A stretch of 19,427 bases of DNA from Gracilaria vermiculophylla (Eukaryota; Rhodophyta; Florideophyceae; Gracilariales; Gracilariaceae). The stretch lies in NCBI GenBank assembly GCA_019155205.2, contig JAHNZQ020000004.1, forward strand, positions 4,310,755-4,330,181, read 5' to 3'. Shown here piece after piece: positions 9,372-18,061 of this stretch; position 1 is the first letter of the stretch, and the number at the start of each line of letters is the position of its first letter. The position numbers and the translations under genes were made by a program. The notes under the pieces were generated by a model. It did not search any database, was not told the DNA's origin, and saw only the letters and a program-made list of their open reading frames with translations.

Positions 9372-9443
9372 TGTACTACAGTTGCTCCTACGGAAATAGG
9401 GTGGATTGGCCTCGAGGTATAATATTCATAAGGAGGGCCAACA
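9372..9443 (+). repeat. 3' LTR start of copy A (72 bases, perhaps truncated)
   Basis: Begins TGTACTACAG immediately after the polypurine tract and ends CCAACA, so it has the TG...CA form. Similarity to copy C holds to about 9435 and then stops. Seventy-two bases is very short for an LTR, so either the LTR is cut here by a junction with copy B or the family has unusually small LTRs. No second LTR of copy A is in the window for comparison. Confidence 0.4.
9418..9427 (+). promoter_or_regulatory. TATA-like box in the LTR of copy A
   Basis: TATAATATTC lies inside the LTR candidate and is conserved in copy C (17992-18001 on the other strand). It is nearly palindromic, so it could serve sense transcription and the antisense ORF lying about 560 bases away. 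This is inference from position and conservation only. Confidence 0.35.
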
Positions 9444-9901
9444 GTACCACAAAGAGGATCTCGGCTCTGATACTACCGCTTCGCGGACGGCTCTGGACCC
9501 TCGTTGGGTGCTTCCGCCGCAGACACGGACGGTCAATCAACCTCTTTTGCCGAGGACAATTCTTCCGAGGTTACGGACTTTTTCTTTGTTTGTTTTTGTT
9601 GTTTTTCTTGTGTTTCTTTATCGTCGTATGGTCTATATTTTTAACCTTGCTTGGCAGTTTATTCTTACACTTCCGTGGGATTTTATCTATTCGACTCTCG
9701 AGTCTGCGCCACGTGTCGTGGCTCGGCTCGTTGCTTTATTGCTTCTACTACCATTCACACGGACACCTCCACTCGTGAACACGCGGCTCACTCCGTCCGA
9801 CGTCATCGGTTGACGACCACACCCACCCTGGACTGCAAGTCAGGAAGGGGTCGTCCGGAGTTACGCCCGGTGCTACTCGACCCTATCGAGGGAGCTTCAC
9901 C
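9444..9901 (+). other. Diverged upstream part of the copy B antisense ORF with a T-rich insert
   Basis: No intact gene. From 9444 to about 9540 there is weak similarity to the N-terminal half of the copy A antisense ORF (CCACAA-GAG and following, matching A near 8267). From about 9570 to 9700 the + strand is strongly T-rich with no counterpart in A. From about 9760 to 9901 patchy similarity to the A antisense ORF resumes. I read it as remains of the B antisense gene cut at 9443/9444. Confidence 0.4.
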
Positions 9902-11101
9902 ACCTTTGCTACCCATCCAAGGGAGAAAGGTTGGACGCCTTGAGTGCTCGCCCGCGTTCCGCGGTTTGCACCACAGATTGCCCCAACGGAATTCGCTGTC
10001 GGCACCCTGATGGCGTATCTCCTAGAAGCGGGCGAGGGCGTCACTTCCGATACGCGGTGCCGTGACGGTCGCCTCTACTGGAATTCTTCGTATCAGGCAA
10101 CTGCCGGACGTTTGCTCTCCTTGTCGGCGTCAACTATCCAGGTCCCGAGCTCCTTCGGAATTCAAAACCTTATCAAGGGCACCGCGTGGAGCGAGTCCGA
10201 GGCGGAGACGCTGCTGGATTACAACCTTTAGGTGGCGTGGAACGATACGCCAGGCTTCTTTCATTATAAATTCGTCGAAGACAGGTTCCACCCTATTGTG
10301 AGAAGTCCCGATGGAGCCGATGCCGGGCGAGTCTAGCTGGCCTTTTCCCGTCTTGCACCCTCTCGGGTTCCTCAGGCGCAGCAGCTCCGTGTCCCCGACT
10401 ATACCCTCATGGTGGAGAGCCTGGCGACTCACACGCCCCGTCGGTTGACGGCTCCGGCCCAGGATGTGGGTGCGCTTTCTGAGGTCGGAACGCCACGACT
10501 AGCCTCATTGCCGGATCCTCCCGCAGTGGTGACCACCGTGTCTCCTATAGAAGAGGACAAGAATACTCCTGTCTCGTCGGCTTCGGCCCCGGTGGTGCAA
10601 CCCCGATTGCGGAGCGTCCCTGTGCATGTGTTTTTGCCTCGCCTGAGGAGCGTTCCGGTTCCCGTACCGCCGTCACCTCCGGTGTCATCTACTTTGTCCT
10701 TGGCCCTGCCGACCTCCTCTGTAGTGCTTGTAGAATCCCTTGGGGAGGCCCCAGTCCCAGCCGGTCCGCCGTCCGCTACTCCTTCCGTAGCGGTTGTTGT
10801 TCTTTCGACGGAGGTTGCTGCTTCTGGTGCACCACCGCGCGGGCTATTCTCTAGAGTTCTGGGTGCTGCCTTCCGGGATTTAGTGCAGGCGTGCCTTGTG
10901 ATGGGCCGTCCTACTCCGGCGTCCCCTATAGAGGCTCTGCGCGAGGCTCACGCCTGGGTCTTAGAACTCCATAGGGCCCGGGCGGACTGCGCCTCGAGGG
11001 CGGCCATCAAGAAAAGCCTAGCAGAGGTCTTGGAGAGCCAAGCGCTCACGACGAAAGATCGCCTCGAAGCGGAGTATGCAATGCGATTCGGTGACCTGTA
11101 G
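9902..11101 (+). pseudogene. Convergent antisense ORF (copy B), C-terminal two thirds
   Basis: Homolog of the 8860-6770 ORF in the same position relative to pol. The frame is interrupted by TGA at 9941-9943 and TAG at 10229-10231 and 10334-10336, then is open for 230 codons from 10409 to the TAG at 11099-11101. Shared segments with A include TEFAVGTLMAYL, TRCRDGRL-W-SSYQ, FGIQNL, the duplicated PRLRSVP, and the C-terminal LVQACLV...PASPIEALREAHAWVLELH...EYAMRFGDL. Protein similarity is clear while many codon third positions differ, suggesting past purifying selection. Function unknown. It ends 25 bases from the convergent pol stop. Confidence 0.75.
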
Positions 11102-11126
11102 GTGAAAGAAACCCCGGCGAAGGGAG

Positions 11127-11552
11127 TTAGTTCCCGGCAGCAGCGAAATAAAAGATCCTTGAGGTGCAGCAGAAGAAACGTGAACGGTATTTGCTGTACA
11201 ATTGAGCCGTGCCCGCGCGCTCAGCGATACGAAGTGCCGCCACGGGAGCGTGCGAAAAGCTCGCAACGGCGTCTGGGAGGCGAAAAAAGAGAACTCCAGG
11301 TGGGATATAGGTAGCGTAGACGAGAAACGATTCCAGTTGGCGGCCCCCTCCCCCTTTCGTAAACGGAAGCGAATATGCGGAGGAGCCTTTCCGCACAAGA
11401 ATGGCATGGTATCTTCTGATGAAGTTCTCCGGGATGTGTCCCGGAGGTTCTTCCGTGTCATAATTTCAGGTGTACTAATACCTGTGGACGCGGTACAGTA
11501 TTCCTGCGGGGGTTTGTTGGTAGGAGACGATATGGTCAACTGCGTAGAGGAT
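11127..11552 (-). pseudogene. Chromodomain and C-terminal tail of integrase (copy B)
   Basis: Reads ILYAVDHIVSYQQTPAGILYRV, then after a TAG at 11477-11475 a diverged core and DTEEPPGHIPENFIRRYH. The same frame then stays open through a Gly-rich segment (FTKGGGG) and the shared tail (FFRLPDAVASFSHAPVAA...YSKYRSRF) to the stop at 11129-11127. Its continuity in B shows that the purine-rich run after the chromodomain is coding (Lys-Gly-Gly-Gly-Gly) and that the tail belongs to pol. Confidence 0.8.
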
Positions 11553-13130
11553 ATCACCTTGAGGGGTCATGATGGCGGCTGGAGCTTCCATGAATGTTAC
11601 ACCGAAAGGTGTAATGAGTTTTTTAGTATCCAACGGTGTCGTCACTCTTGAGGTGGCTGGATGAGGAAGTACCCCGCGTGGTCCCTGAGGTGGGGTAGCG
11701 TGCATTCCTGAAGGGCTCGGCGGTGGTACCTTCTTCACCCTATCACGCGAGACGCCGTCTCTGAGCCCGTTTACCTCGATGGCTACAGTGTCCCTATAGG
11801 TGTCCAGTACATTGCAAGGTCCTGAGGTGCTCGGCGCTAACTTGCTCGTGACGTCCGCTGGTTCATCGGATATCTCCCCAGATTTATCGAGGAAAACCTC
11901 GTCGGCTTCATTCAGGTGAGGGCCTTATTTCACTTTCCGGTCAAAATCCTGTTTACATCTGCTCTGTGAGGCGTTGAGTCTTTCCTATGCGAGAGAAAGT
12001 GCGTCCTCATAACTCCTAGAGATGGAGAATTTTGCTTGCGTCGCTGTTGGTACCTGTGTCCCATCCGCCGGGTGCGCCCTGGCGCGTGCCGCAATGATGG
12101 CACTAGGCGGGATGTGCGAAAGCACCAGATTGAAAGGATCAGTCCACGTGGAGCGATGCACTTGCTGGTTCTTTGCATACGTGAGTGGGCGCACATATGC
12201 GTCCCCATCTTTCTGTTGATCCACGACGTAGTGTTTCGACCTTGAGGTGAGGGTTTAGTTAAACCTCTCCGCTTTCACGATGGTCTGGGGGTGATAGGGA
12301 GTTGTAAACAACTGCTCCATCCCCAGAATTCTGGGGATGGCGTTGAATAGCTTCGCCGCAAACTTCGGGCTCGTTGTCCGGAAGGAGATAAAACGGTATC
12401 CCATATGGGTACACCCAGTGCTCCAGAAAGGTGTCGACAATTACTGCTGCAATGGTCCTCCGAAGGGCAATGGCACGCGTGATCTTCGAAAACTGATCAT
12501 TGATCACGAGGATAAATTGGTATCCTCGCTCTTTGACTTGGGGAGATGGCCCAAAATGTCCATGGCCACGAACTCCAAAGGTCCTGAAGGTGGAACCAGA
12601 GTGAGTGGCGTCCGGTATATACGGAAATACCCCCTAACGCCGGCGCACGAGGGGCAATCCGCCACCGTTTAAAAGTCGTCATTAGCCATATTCAGCCAAT
12701 AGAACTTCCTGCTCATGGTGAAATACATGCACGATCCACCGGGGTGCCCAGCGAGGCGAGAATAGTGCGAGAGATACAGCATCCTCGCCCGTAGTCTTGT
12801 CGGGACCACCTTTTGTGGAGCTCCGGCCAGAGGAGCGCGGCGTACGAGTACGCCGTCTTGGTCGACATCGATTGACGATATTAGACTACTCACAGTGGCA
12901 AGGAACTCCTTGCCATACGTATCTGTACTCTGTTCCTTCATAAAATACGCTATGGTGATGCAGAGAACGTCTTGCCCCTCCTCAACAAGGGTCATCACCT
13001 CGGGTATCCCAGTGTGCTTGCACTCAGGTTCACAGCATTCCAAGCATTTTCCATCGCATCCTTCCTTGCTGTTGGCGTCCTCGATGACTAGGCACGGAAT
13101 TGTGTCCTTCAAGGGTGATTTTTCTTCTCC
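11553..13130 (-). pseudogene. Integrase (copy B)
   Basis: Strand-transfer enzyme. The zinc finger (SHYSRLAGHPGG and ADCPSC) is present, with a TAA at 12671-12669 replacing a Gln codon between its His and Cys pairs. The core shows EFVAMDILG, then a frameshifted part with TRAI-LRR, the YLLPDNEP acidic site and, back in frame, LFTTPYHPQT and AERFN with the last acidic residue. The C-terminal region (DPFNLVLSHIPPSAIIAARARAHPADG, TSGPCNVLDTYRDTVAIEVNGLRD) follows with more stops. The Gly-Pro-Phe module reads SGPC here. Degraded and non-functional. Confidence 0.85.
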
Positions 13131-13530
13131 TTCTGTGAAGATTCGCAACAGCGTGTCCAGTACCTGGTATTTCGTGGCAGGATGGTAAACGGTGTCAAAT
13201 TCAAACTCCAGGAGGCGTAGTCTCCATCTCTCCAGGCGATTGCAAGCATCTGTCAAAGACAATATCCATTTTAATGGTGCGTGGTCCGTCCTCGAGATGA
13301 AACGCGCGCCTTCCTGGTACGGGCGAAAAAGCAACACCACCCATACGATGGAGAGACATTCGCGCTCCGAGGTGGAATAATTCCGTTCCGTAGATGAAAC
13401 GATGCGTCTCCAGTATCCCATAGGTTGACGCCCACCTTCAGGTTGTTCCTGTAGGAGGGCATATCGGACCTGGTATTTACAGGCGTCTGCATCCAGCACC
13501 ATTTGCCCGTGCCGCTTCTGGAGTACCAAG
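13131..13530 (-). pseudogene. RNase H domain (copy B)
   Basis: Contains VLDADACKYQVRYALLQ, STSERECLSIVWVVLLFRP and RTDHAPLKWILSLTDA, matching the first three acidic sites of the copy A domain. The last site region (YQVLDTLLRIF) has Asp but is altered from the usual ADALSR. The frame is intact here and reads through into integrase, which identifies the frameshift in A as a lesion. Confidence 0.85.
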
Positions 13531-14770
13531 ATCAGTGGCTCTATTGGTCTCCTCTTCAAGGTTCAAAAGGCTTCAAACTCTTTGTCAGTCAGGATATCCA
13601 ATCGCGTCGGTTTTTCTATCTTTAAGAGGTGATTTACCGGCGCCGCAATGCGGGAGAAACTCAGAACAAACCTCGGAAACACATTACGCGCCCCCAGGAA
13701 GAGGCGGAGCTTCGTCTGGTTTGCGGGAGATTGAACTTCCTTGATGGCATCCTGAGTTATTGCGGAAACCTTTGCGCGGCCCAGGAGCACAATGTGCCCC
13801 AGATAAGCCACTGAGGACTTGAAAAAGAAACATTTCTCGAGTTTGAAGGTGAGTCAAGCATTTTTCAGGAGTTGGAGCACGTGTTTAACATGCATAAAGT
13901 GCTCTTCCACGCTGCAGGAGTATATAATGACATCTTCGATATACATCAGTGCGTACGGCCTCTACACCTTCGACGGGATTGTGTCCACCGCCCGTTTGAA
14001 TGCAGCGGGTGCATACTTCAATCCAAATGGCATCCTTGGGAATCTGAAAATTCCACAGTGCGATATGAACGTTGTCTTATCCTTATCGGAGTCATCCATC
14101 TCAATCTCCCAGTAGGTGCTGTTGGCATCCAGCGTGGAGAAAACGGACGCATCGCCTAAGGAGTCGATACATTCATCCATCCGGGGTATCGGTACAAGCC
14201 GCGTACCGTCACCTCGTTAAGGCGCCTCTAGTCAATGCAGAACCGTAGGGAGCCATCCTTCTTCTTGACAAACACCACCGGGGAGGCCCATTCGGAATTG
14301 GAAGGCTCGATAACGCCCTTGTCCAGCATCCTGTGTACCTCATCGCGCTCGAAATCGCGCGCATGGGATCCGGCCCTCTTCGGGAGTTGGTGTACCGGTT
14401 TTGTATCAGTTGTGAGATGGATACGGTGCTTGGCACGGCTAACCTGACCCACGCAACCATAACACATGTCGTCAAAGACGGATAGCACATTCACTATCCG
14501 ATGGCGATACTCTTCGAAATCTTCGCCAATTTGGAGCTTCTCTTGCCAAGGCACAGGCTTGTCTTCCTTTGGATTCATCGATGTCGCTTCAGCTTCCATC
14601 GTGGCGATTGAATCGCGTTACTCAAAGTCGTGTATAAGAGGACGATGAGCCATTCCTACAGGGGCGGGTATTGCCATTTCGACGACAGATCCTTTCTGAA
14701 GCCGTAACGACGACTCCTTCAGGTTGGCTAGCACGATCCTACAGGCAATGCTCGGCACTATTTCCATAAC
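13531..14770 (-). pseudogene. Reverse transcriptase domain (copy B), altered active site
   Basis: Motifs follow the A copy: AKHRIHLTTD, GVIEPSNSEWASPVVFVKKKDGSLRFCID, then a stop and a 1-base deletion, then FSTLDANSTYWEIEMDDSDKDKTTF, FRFPRMPFGLKYAPAAFKRAVD. The catalytic box reads YIED (13943-13932) instead of YIDD, replacing the first of the two metal-binding Asp by Glu. Further stops follow. The enzyme would be inactive several times over. Confidence 0.88.
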
Positions 14771-14799
14771 TCTGTTTGTCATCATGGAGTGCTACTTCG

Positions 14800-15460
14800 C
14801 CGTCAGATGTGAACTACCCTAAATGAATGAAAGACCAGATGCAGAGGTCTGCATTCAAAGTTCGGCCCGTCTTTTTGCATGTATTTTGATACTCTACACC
14901 ACCCGGAGCTTATTCGTCTGTATTTTCATTGGAAGATTACCCATTTGACGCGCAATGGCGTCCGGTCCCGAAGTTGCGGACACAATACCTACAGAGGCGG
15001 CGTCGTGAAACGTCACCTTTTACAGGCGTAGGTATAATGCACGTACATACTGATCCACAAAGAAAGTGTCCAATATTCATTGTGCTGCAAAGTCGGGCAC
15101 CATTAGGAGACACATCTTCACCATTAAGAAGCCCAGCCGGAGATACAAGGGTAATGCTCCGAGGATGTTCAATGCCCGACGAGACGCGTCGCGCACCGTA
15201 GAAAGATTGACAGTCCTCATGGAGCTGAGAGCAGACCGCGGGAGCATGTCAGCGTGCACCAAGTTGAGGCCAGCTCCTGTGTCAAGGATAGCGCGCATCG
15301 TTATGAAGGCGAGCGAAGAACATCCTAGAGAGACAAACACCTGGTAATTTTCACGGCGGAGCTTGCAAATAGATTTCTAAAAGGGGTCAAATGGGTTCAA
15401 ATGGATTGGGGGGCCAACAGATTTTGCGTCCACCGTCCTGACTGCTTCTCCACCTTTCCT
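14800..15460 (-). pseudogene. Retropepsin-type protease region (copy B)
   Basis: Contains MRAILDTGAGLNLVHADMLPRSAL, matching the active-site region of the copy A protease, then STVRDASRRALNILGALPLYLRLG. The frame ends shortly after in a stop (15079-15077), and the second half is more degraded than in A. In the family this enzyme matures Gag and Pol. Confidence 0.75.
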
Positions 15461-15513
15461 AAAGGAGACTTCCGTGAGGCCAAGGCTGGAAGGTAAGGAG
15501 CCACGCGGAGTCT

Positions 15514-17535
15514 CTACGCGTGACCCTGAGCTTTTTCCTGGTTAGCGGTGACTGGATTTTCAGTAGGAGACGGCTGCTGTGGTTGCGCATCGCGATGCTA
15601 CGTGTTCCTCTGAGGTGCGACCGGGTTGGGTACTTGCCCTTGTACTATCGGCGCCGGGGCAGGTGGAACAGGCTGCACTCCAACTGAAGTGCGGTACTCG
15701 TAGTTTTCTTGAGGGGAGCTGACAACGTGATACGCGGTTCGATAAGTTCCGCTCTCCGTTGGTGCGTCCTTCAGGTCCTGGAAGTTGTTCTCCCGTTCCT
15801 GAAAGATGGCGGCCCTCATTGCCGGGGTGAGAGCAGTACAGTGTACTGGCTCTCGAGAAAAGCAAATCCTGCAAGGCGGTGGGTATCTCCGAGGGTTCCT
15901 GAATCAAACACTCCTGTAGGACCTAGCCGAGACGTACGAGCTAGGAGACGAGGGTTTCCTCATCCTAGACGGTGCTCCCTGAGATGAGGCGTATGTGAGG
16001 ACAAGGGTCTCTGGATCTCCCACGAGCGTGAGCTCGTCGACCTCCCCTGGTGTGCTGGAGTCCAACGTCATGGCGGGTGCTCTACGGTTCCTTGAGGCCG
16101 TTGGTCCGTCCAAAAGTGGAGCGTGGCTGCGACAAGTGGCATGGTGGATATCCCCATAGGATTCCACGAAACGTGATAGCTCCGTGTAGGTGGTCTTCGA
16201 GTGCGTTGTCAAGTGACTATGCATCCTGGCGCTGATCCGGGAAAGGAGTCCCTCCAAAAATAACGACTTCAGCCGAGGTTCATAGTACACGTTCTCACAC
16301 CGTATGGACTTCGTTCACAGCTTCGGTAAGAACTCCATTTCGGTCATTACAGTAACCTGCCTATAGGACGTGACTTGAGCGTCAGCATCGGCTATCACCT
16401 CGTCCGTTGCGTACCTTTTGAGGAGTAAATCCACCACCTCCGGGTACGTCATCAAGATCTACGATCCAGGATCATCCACGATGGTGCTCTTCCCCGTGAG
16501 GCGCGGCTGCAGTAGCGAGTGCGCTTGACATGTGAGGTAGAACTAAAAGCACTAGACGGCAGCACCTTCACTGACACCATTGGTATTACACGCTGAACGG
16601 AAGCGTGTGAGAAAATTCATCACCGAGATGAGGTCTTCACTAGAAAAGAAGTGCTTCTTCATCTCAATATACATGCGGCACTGGATCTTCATGAGTCGTC
16701 TAGCGACCGACGCTTCGTAAACAGTGTAGCGATCATTCTACCTGTAGGTGTCATAATCCACCACCCTGGCGAAGAGGTCCTTATGCAGGACAACTTTCCT
16801 GACCTTTCTGCTTTTCTCCTTGGGAGATATGCTGTCATACGAGCTGAGACTGTTTACGGATGCAGAGTCTGGGCTTCTCTCCGAATCGGTGTTTCACTTT
16901 CAGCTTTTCTCTCTCCGTTTCTTTCGGCGCCTTTTCTTTAGGTTTTCTGGGAGACTGACGATACCTCCGCAATTGCGATTCACCCGAGGGGTATTCTGTC
17001 CTCCTCTGCTTGGGTGAAGTACTTCGCGCCCGGTATCCTGTGCTCCAATGTGGAGCGACAGGTCCAGAAGGAGCAGAGCAATATTCCTGAGGTATTACCG
17101 TTTCCCTCCCGCAGTATCCTTTCCACCTCTGGCGTATGGGGCGGCATTATCCTGTCCTTTCTTGCCCGGGGTCACGTTAGGTGTTCATAGAGGGAACCTC
17201 TCCTGTACAAAAGAATGAATTTGAAGCGCCGCTGCGGGGAGCAACTGCGCGGATTGGGAACGACCCTCCGCACGGATAACATCTGAGATCACCTCCAGGA
17301 AGTTGTCCAAATCCAGCAAGGCATCCATAGCACTGTGAGCACTCTCCGTTGCGATTTCCTCCACGAGGGCGTGGCCGCGCGCTCCAAAATGCGCCTCGTC
17401 ATCCGCCAAAGTTTTTGCGACCAGCTCCTGTGAGAGCCAATCCGTAAGCCGGGGGGCCAGGGACTCCAGGAGGCTGTTACCTTATGGGTGTTCCCTGTGG
17501 TCCTGTCAGCCCTACTCTCGAGGTACTAAAGCACA
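15514..17535 (-). pseudogene. gag: gag (copy B)
   Basis: Counterpart of gag in copy A. The N-terminal conserved segment (SLLESLAPRLTDWLSQELV, then AHFGARGHALVEEIATESAHSAMDALLD) spans about 17480-17185. A degraded middle has relics of the GQDT repeats and the Lys/Arg and Ser/Glu-rich blocks. The gag core (DYDTY, VARRLMKIQ, MNFLTRFRSACNTNGV) lies around 16750-16560, with stops. A long open part (16290-15904) and the CRIC...HC cluster near 15880-15840 follow. The gag stop is TAG at 15516-15514. The upstream limit is where similarity to A becomes weak (EHP-stop-GNSLLES). Confidence 0.78.
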
Positions 17536-17863
17536 ATGTCCGTTAAGAGTTTTTGTTGACTCCAAAGGCGCGTGTTCATAAAGGTGGTCTCTAGTATCCG
17601 CTGTCGCGAGCCGGGGGAATTCTTAAAGGGAATCCGCAAAAACCGAGCGGAGGGGAAGGTTCACTGGGCGGACAATGCGCCTACAGCCACTGCTATGATG
17701 CGACCTGGGGATCGGTGGCTTAGAAACCGGACTTGATTGACGAGAGACTCCAACAGGAAAAGTAGATGAAGACTCAAGGGGCTTGTATTTATTTCCCCAA
17801 AGGTGGAGCTCAACCGGCAGATTAAGTATCAAGCCGGGAGCCGGCCTCGGCAGGTCTGGCTAC
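17536..17863 (-). other. 5' leader of copy B
   Basis: No intact gene seen. Reading on the - strand this lies between the LTR candidate and gag. It has only patchy similarity to the leader of copy A. A primer binding site is expected at its right end, where the - strand reads GTAGCCAGACCTGCC, but it does not start with the usual TGG and I cannot assign a tRNA. Confidence 0.4.
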
Positions 17864-18048
17864 TGTACTAATTACCTGCATGAATTAACTAAAATAAAAA
17901 ATAATTCTACCGTTCCTTAAGGGTACTGTAGCGCACGCGGGCGGAATTCTGCACCACGTTGCCCAGCTTATAAAATACGAGCCCTCCTTGGGAATATTAT
18001 ACCAGAAGGCCACACCACCGTTTTTCCCTTAGAAGCCACTGTACTACA
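17864..18048 (-). repeat. Candidate LTR shared by copies C and B
   Basis: Read on the - strand it begins TGTAGTACAG directly after the polypurine tract of copy C and runs to ...TTAGTACA at 17864, so it has TG...CA ends and short imperfect inverted ends (TGTAGTA and TGTACTA). It contains the conserved GGTATAATATTC box. The first 65 or so bases match the end of copy A; the rest (with an A/T-rich patch at 17885-17915) has no counterpart there. It sits between the 3' part of C and the 5' leader of B, as a single LTR joining two tandem elements would. The inner end is my best guess. Confidence 0.4.
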
Positions 18049-18050
18049 TA

Positions 18051-18061
18051 CCCCCTTTCCT
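18051..18061 (-). promoter_or_regulatory. Polypurine tract, copy C
   Basis: On the - strand it reads AGGAAAGGGGG followed by TA and TGTAGTACAG, the same arrangement as at 9359-9372 in copy A. It would prime plus-strand DNA at the 3' LTR. Conservation of tract and junction in two copies supports it as functional in the ancestor. Confidence 0.6.

Larger units (their letters stand above)
1..9443 (+). mobile_element. Chromovirus-type Ty3/gypsy element, copy A
   Basis: A nearly complete LTR retrotransposon read on the + strand. In order it has a leader, gag, pol (protease, RT, RNase H, integrase, chromodomain, tail), a convergent opposite-strand ORF, a conserved leader for that ORF, a polypurine tract and the beginning of an LTR. 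The 5' LTR is outside the window. Domain order PR-RT-RH-IN with a chromodomain after integrase is diagnostic of chromoviruses. All coding parts carry stops or frameshifts, so the copy is not autonomous. Recognisable similarity to copy C ends at about 9435, and I take 9443 (ending CCAACA) as the right edge. Whether that edge is a true element end or a rearrangement junction is not settled. Confidence 0.85.
11127..15513 (-). pseudogene. pol: pol polyprotein (copy B)
   Basis: Same polyprotein as in copy A, diverged throughout. The protease and first part of RT lie in one frame. A 1-base deletion near 14200 shifts to the frame used by the rest of RT, RNase H, integrase, chromodomain and tail. Compensating shifts occur near 12530 and 12450-12370. 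Stops include a TAG inside the FCID-RRLN motif at about 14230, TGA at 13565-13563, TAA at 12671-12669 and TAG at 11477-11475. It ends Gly-Asn-stop at 11129-11127, the same end as in A. The pol frame is -1 relative to gag, as in A. Confidence 0.85.
9444..17863 (-). mobile_element. Chromovirus-type Ty3/gypsy element, copy B (inverted)
   Basis: A second copy of the same family in the opposite orientation, clearly diverged from A throughout gag-pol. It keeps the same order: leader, gag, pol with chromodomain and, convergent to pol, the opposite-strand ORF. Its 3' end (left) is missing: antisense ORF sequence fades out at the boundary with copy A and no polypurine tract or LTR of B is seen. Its right end meets the LTR candidate at 17864-18048 shared with copy C. 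B is degraded by stops and frameshifts in every gene. Confidence 0.82.

Noticed and set aside
6550..9443. A model in which 6550-6563 is the 3' polypurine tract and the antisense gene sits inside a giant LTR of about 2.9 kb.
   Set aside because: In copy B the pol frame reads straight through this purine run into a conserved tail, so it is coding. The LTR-like segment next to C and the B leader also come from different subfamilies, against a simple pair of B LTRs. Not fully excluded.
9459..9474. On the - strand, TAGTATCAGAGCC resembles the initiator-tRNA primer binding site of plant retrotransposons.
   Set aside because: It is one base off the consensus, has no LTR end beside it, and lies in sequence that aligns, weakly, with coding sequence of the antisense ORF. 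Probably chance.
9570..9760. Hydrophobic frames read as an Env-like membrane segment.
   Set aside because: They result from T-rich DNA, occur in more than one frame and are absent from copies A and C.
17948..17964. On the - strand, TGGGCAACGTGGTGCAG as the primer binding site of copy B.
   Set aside because: It starts with TGG, but there is no CA before it, and the LTR candidate seems to continue past it to 17864. Kept only as a possibility.
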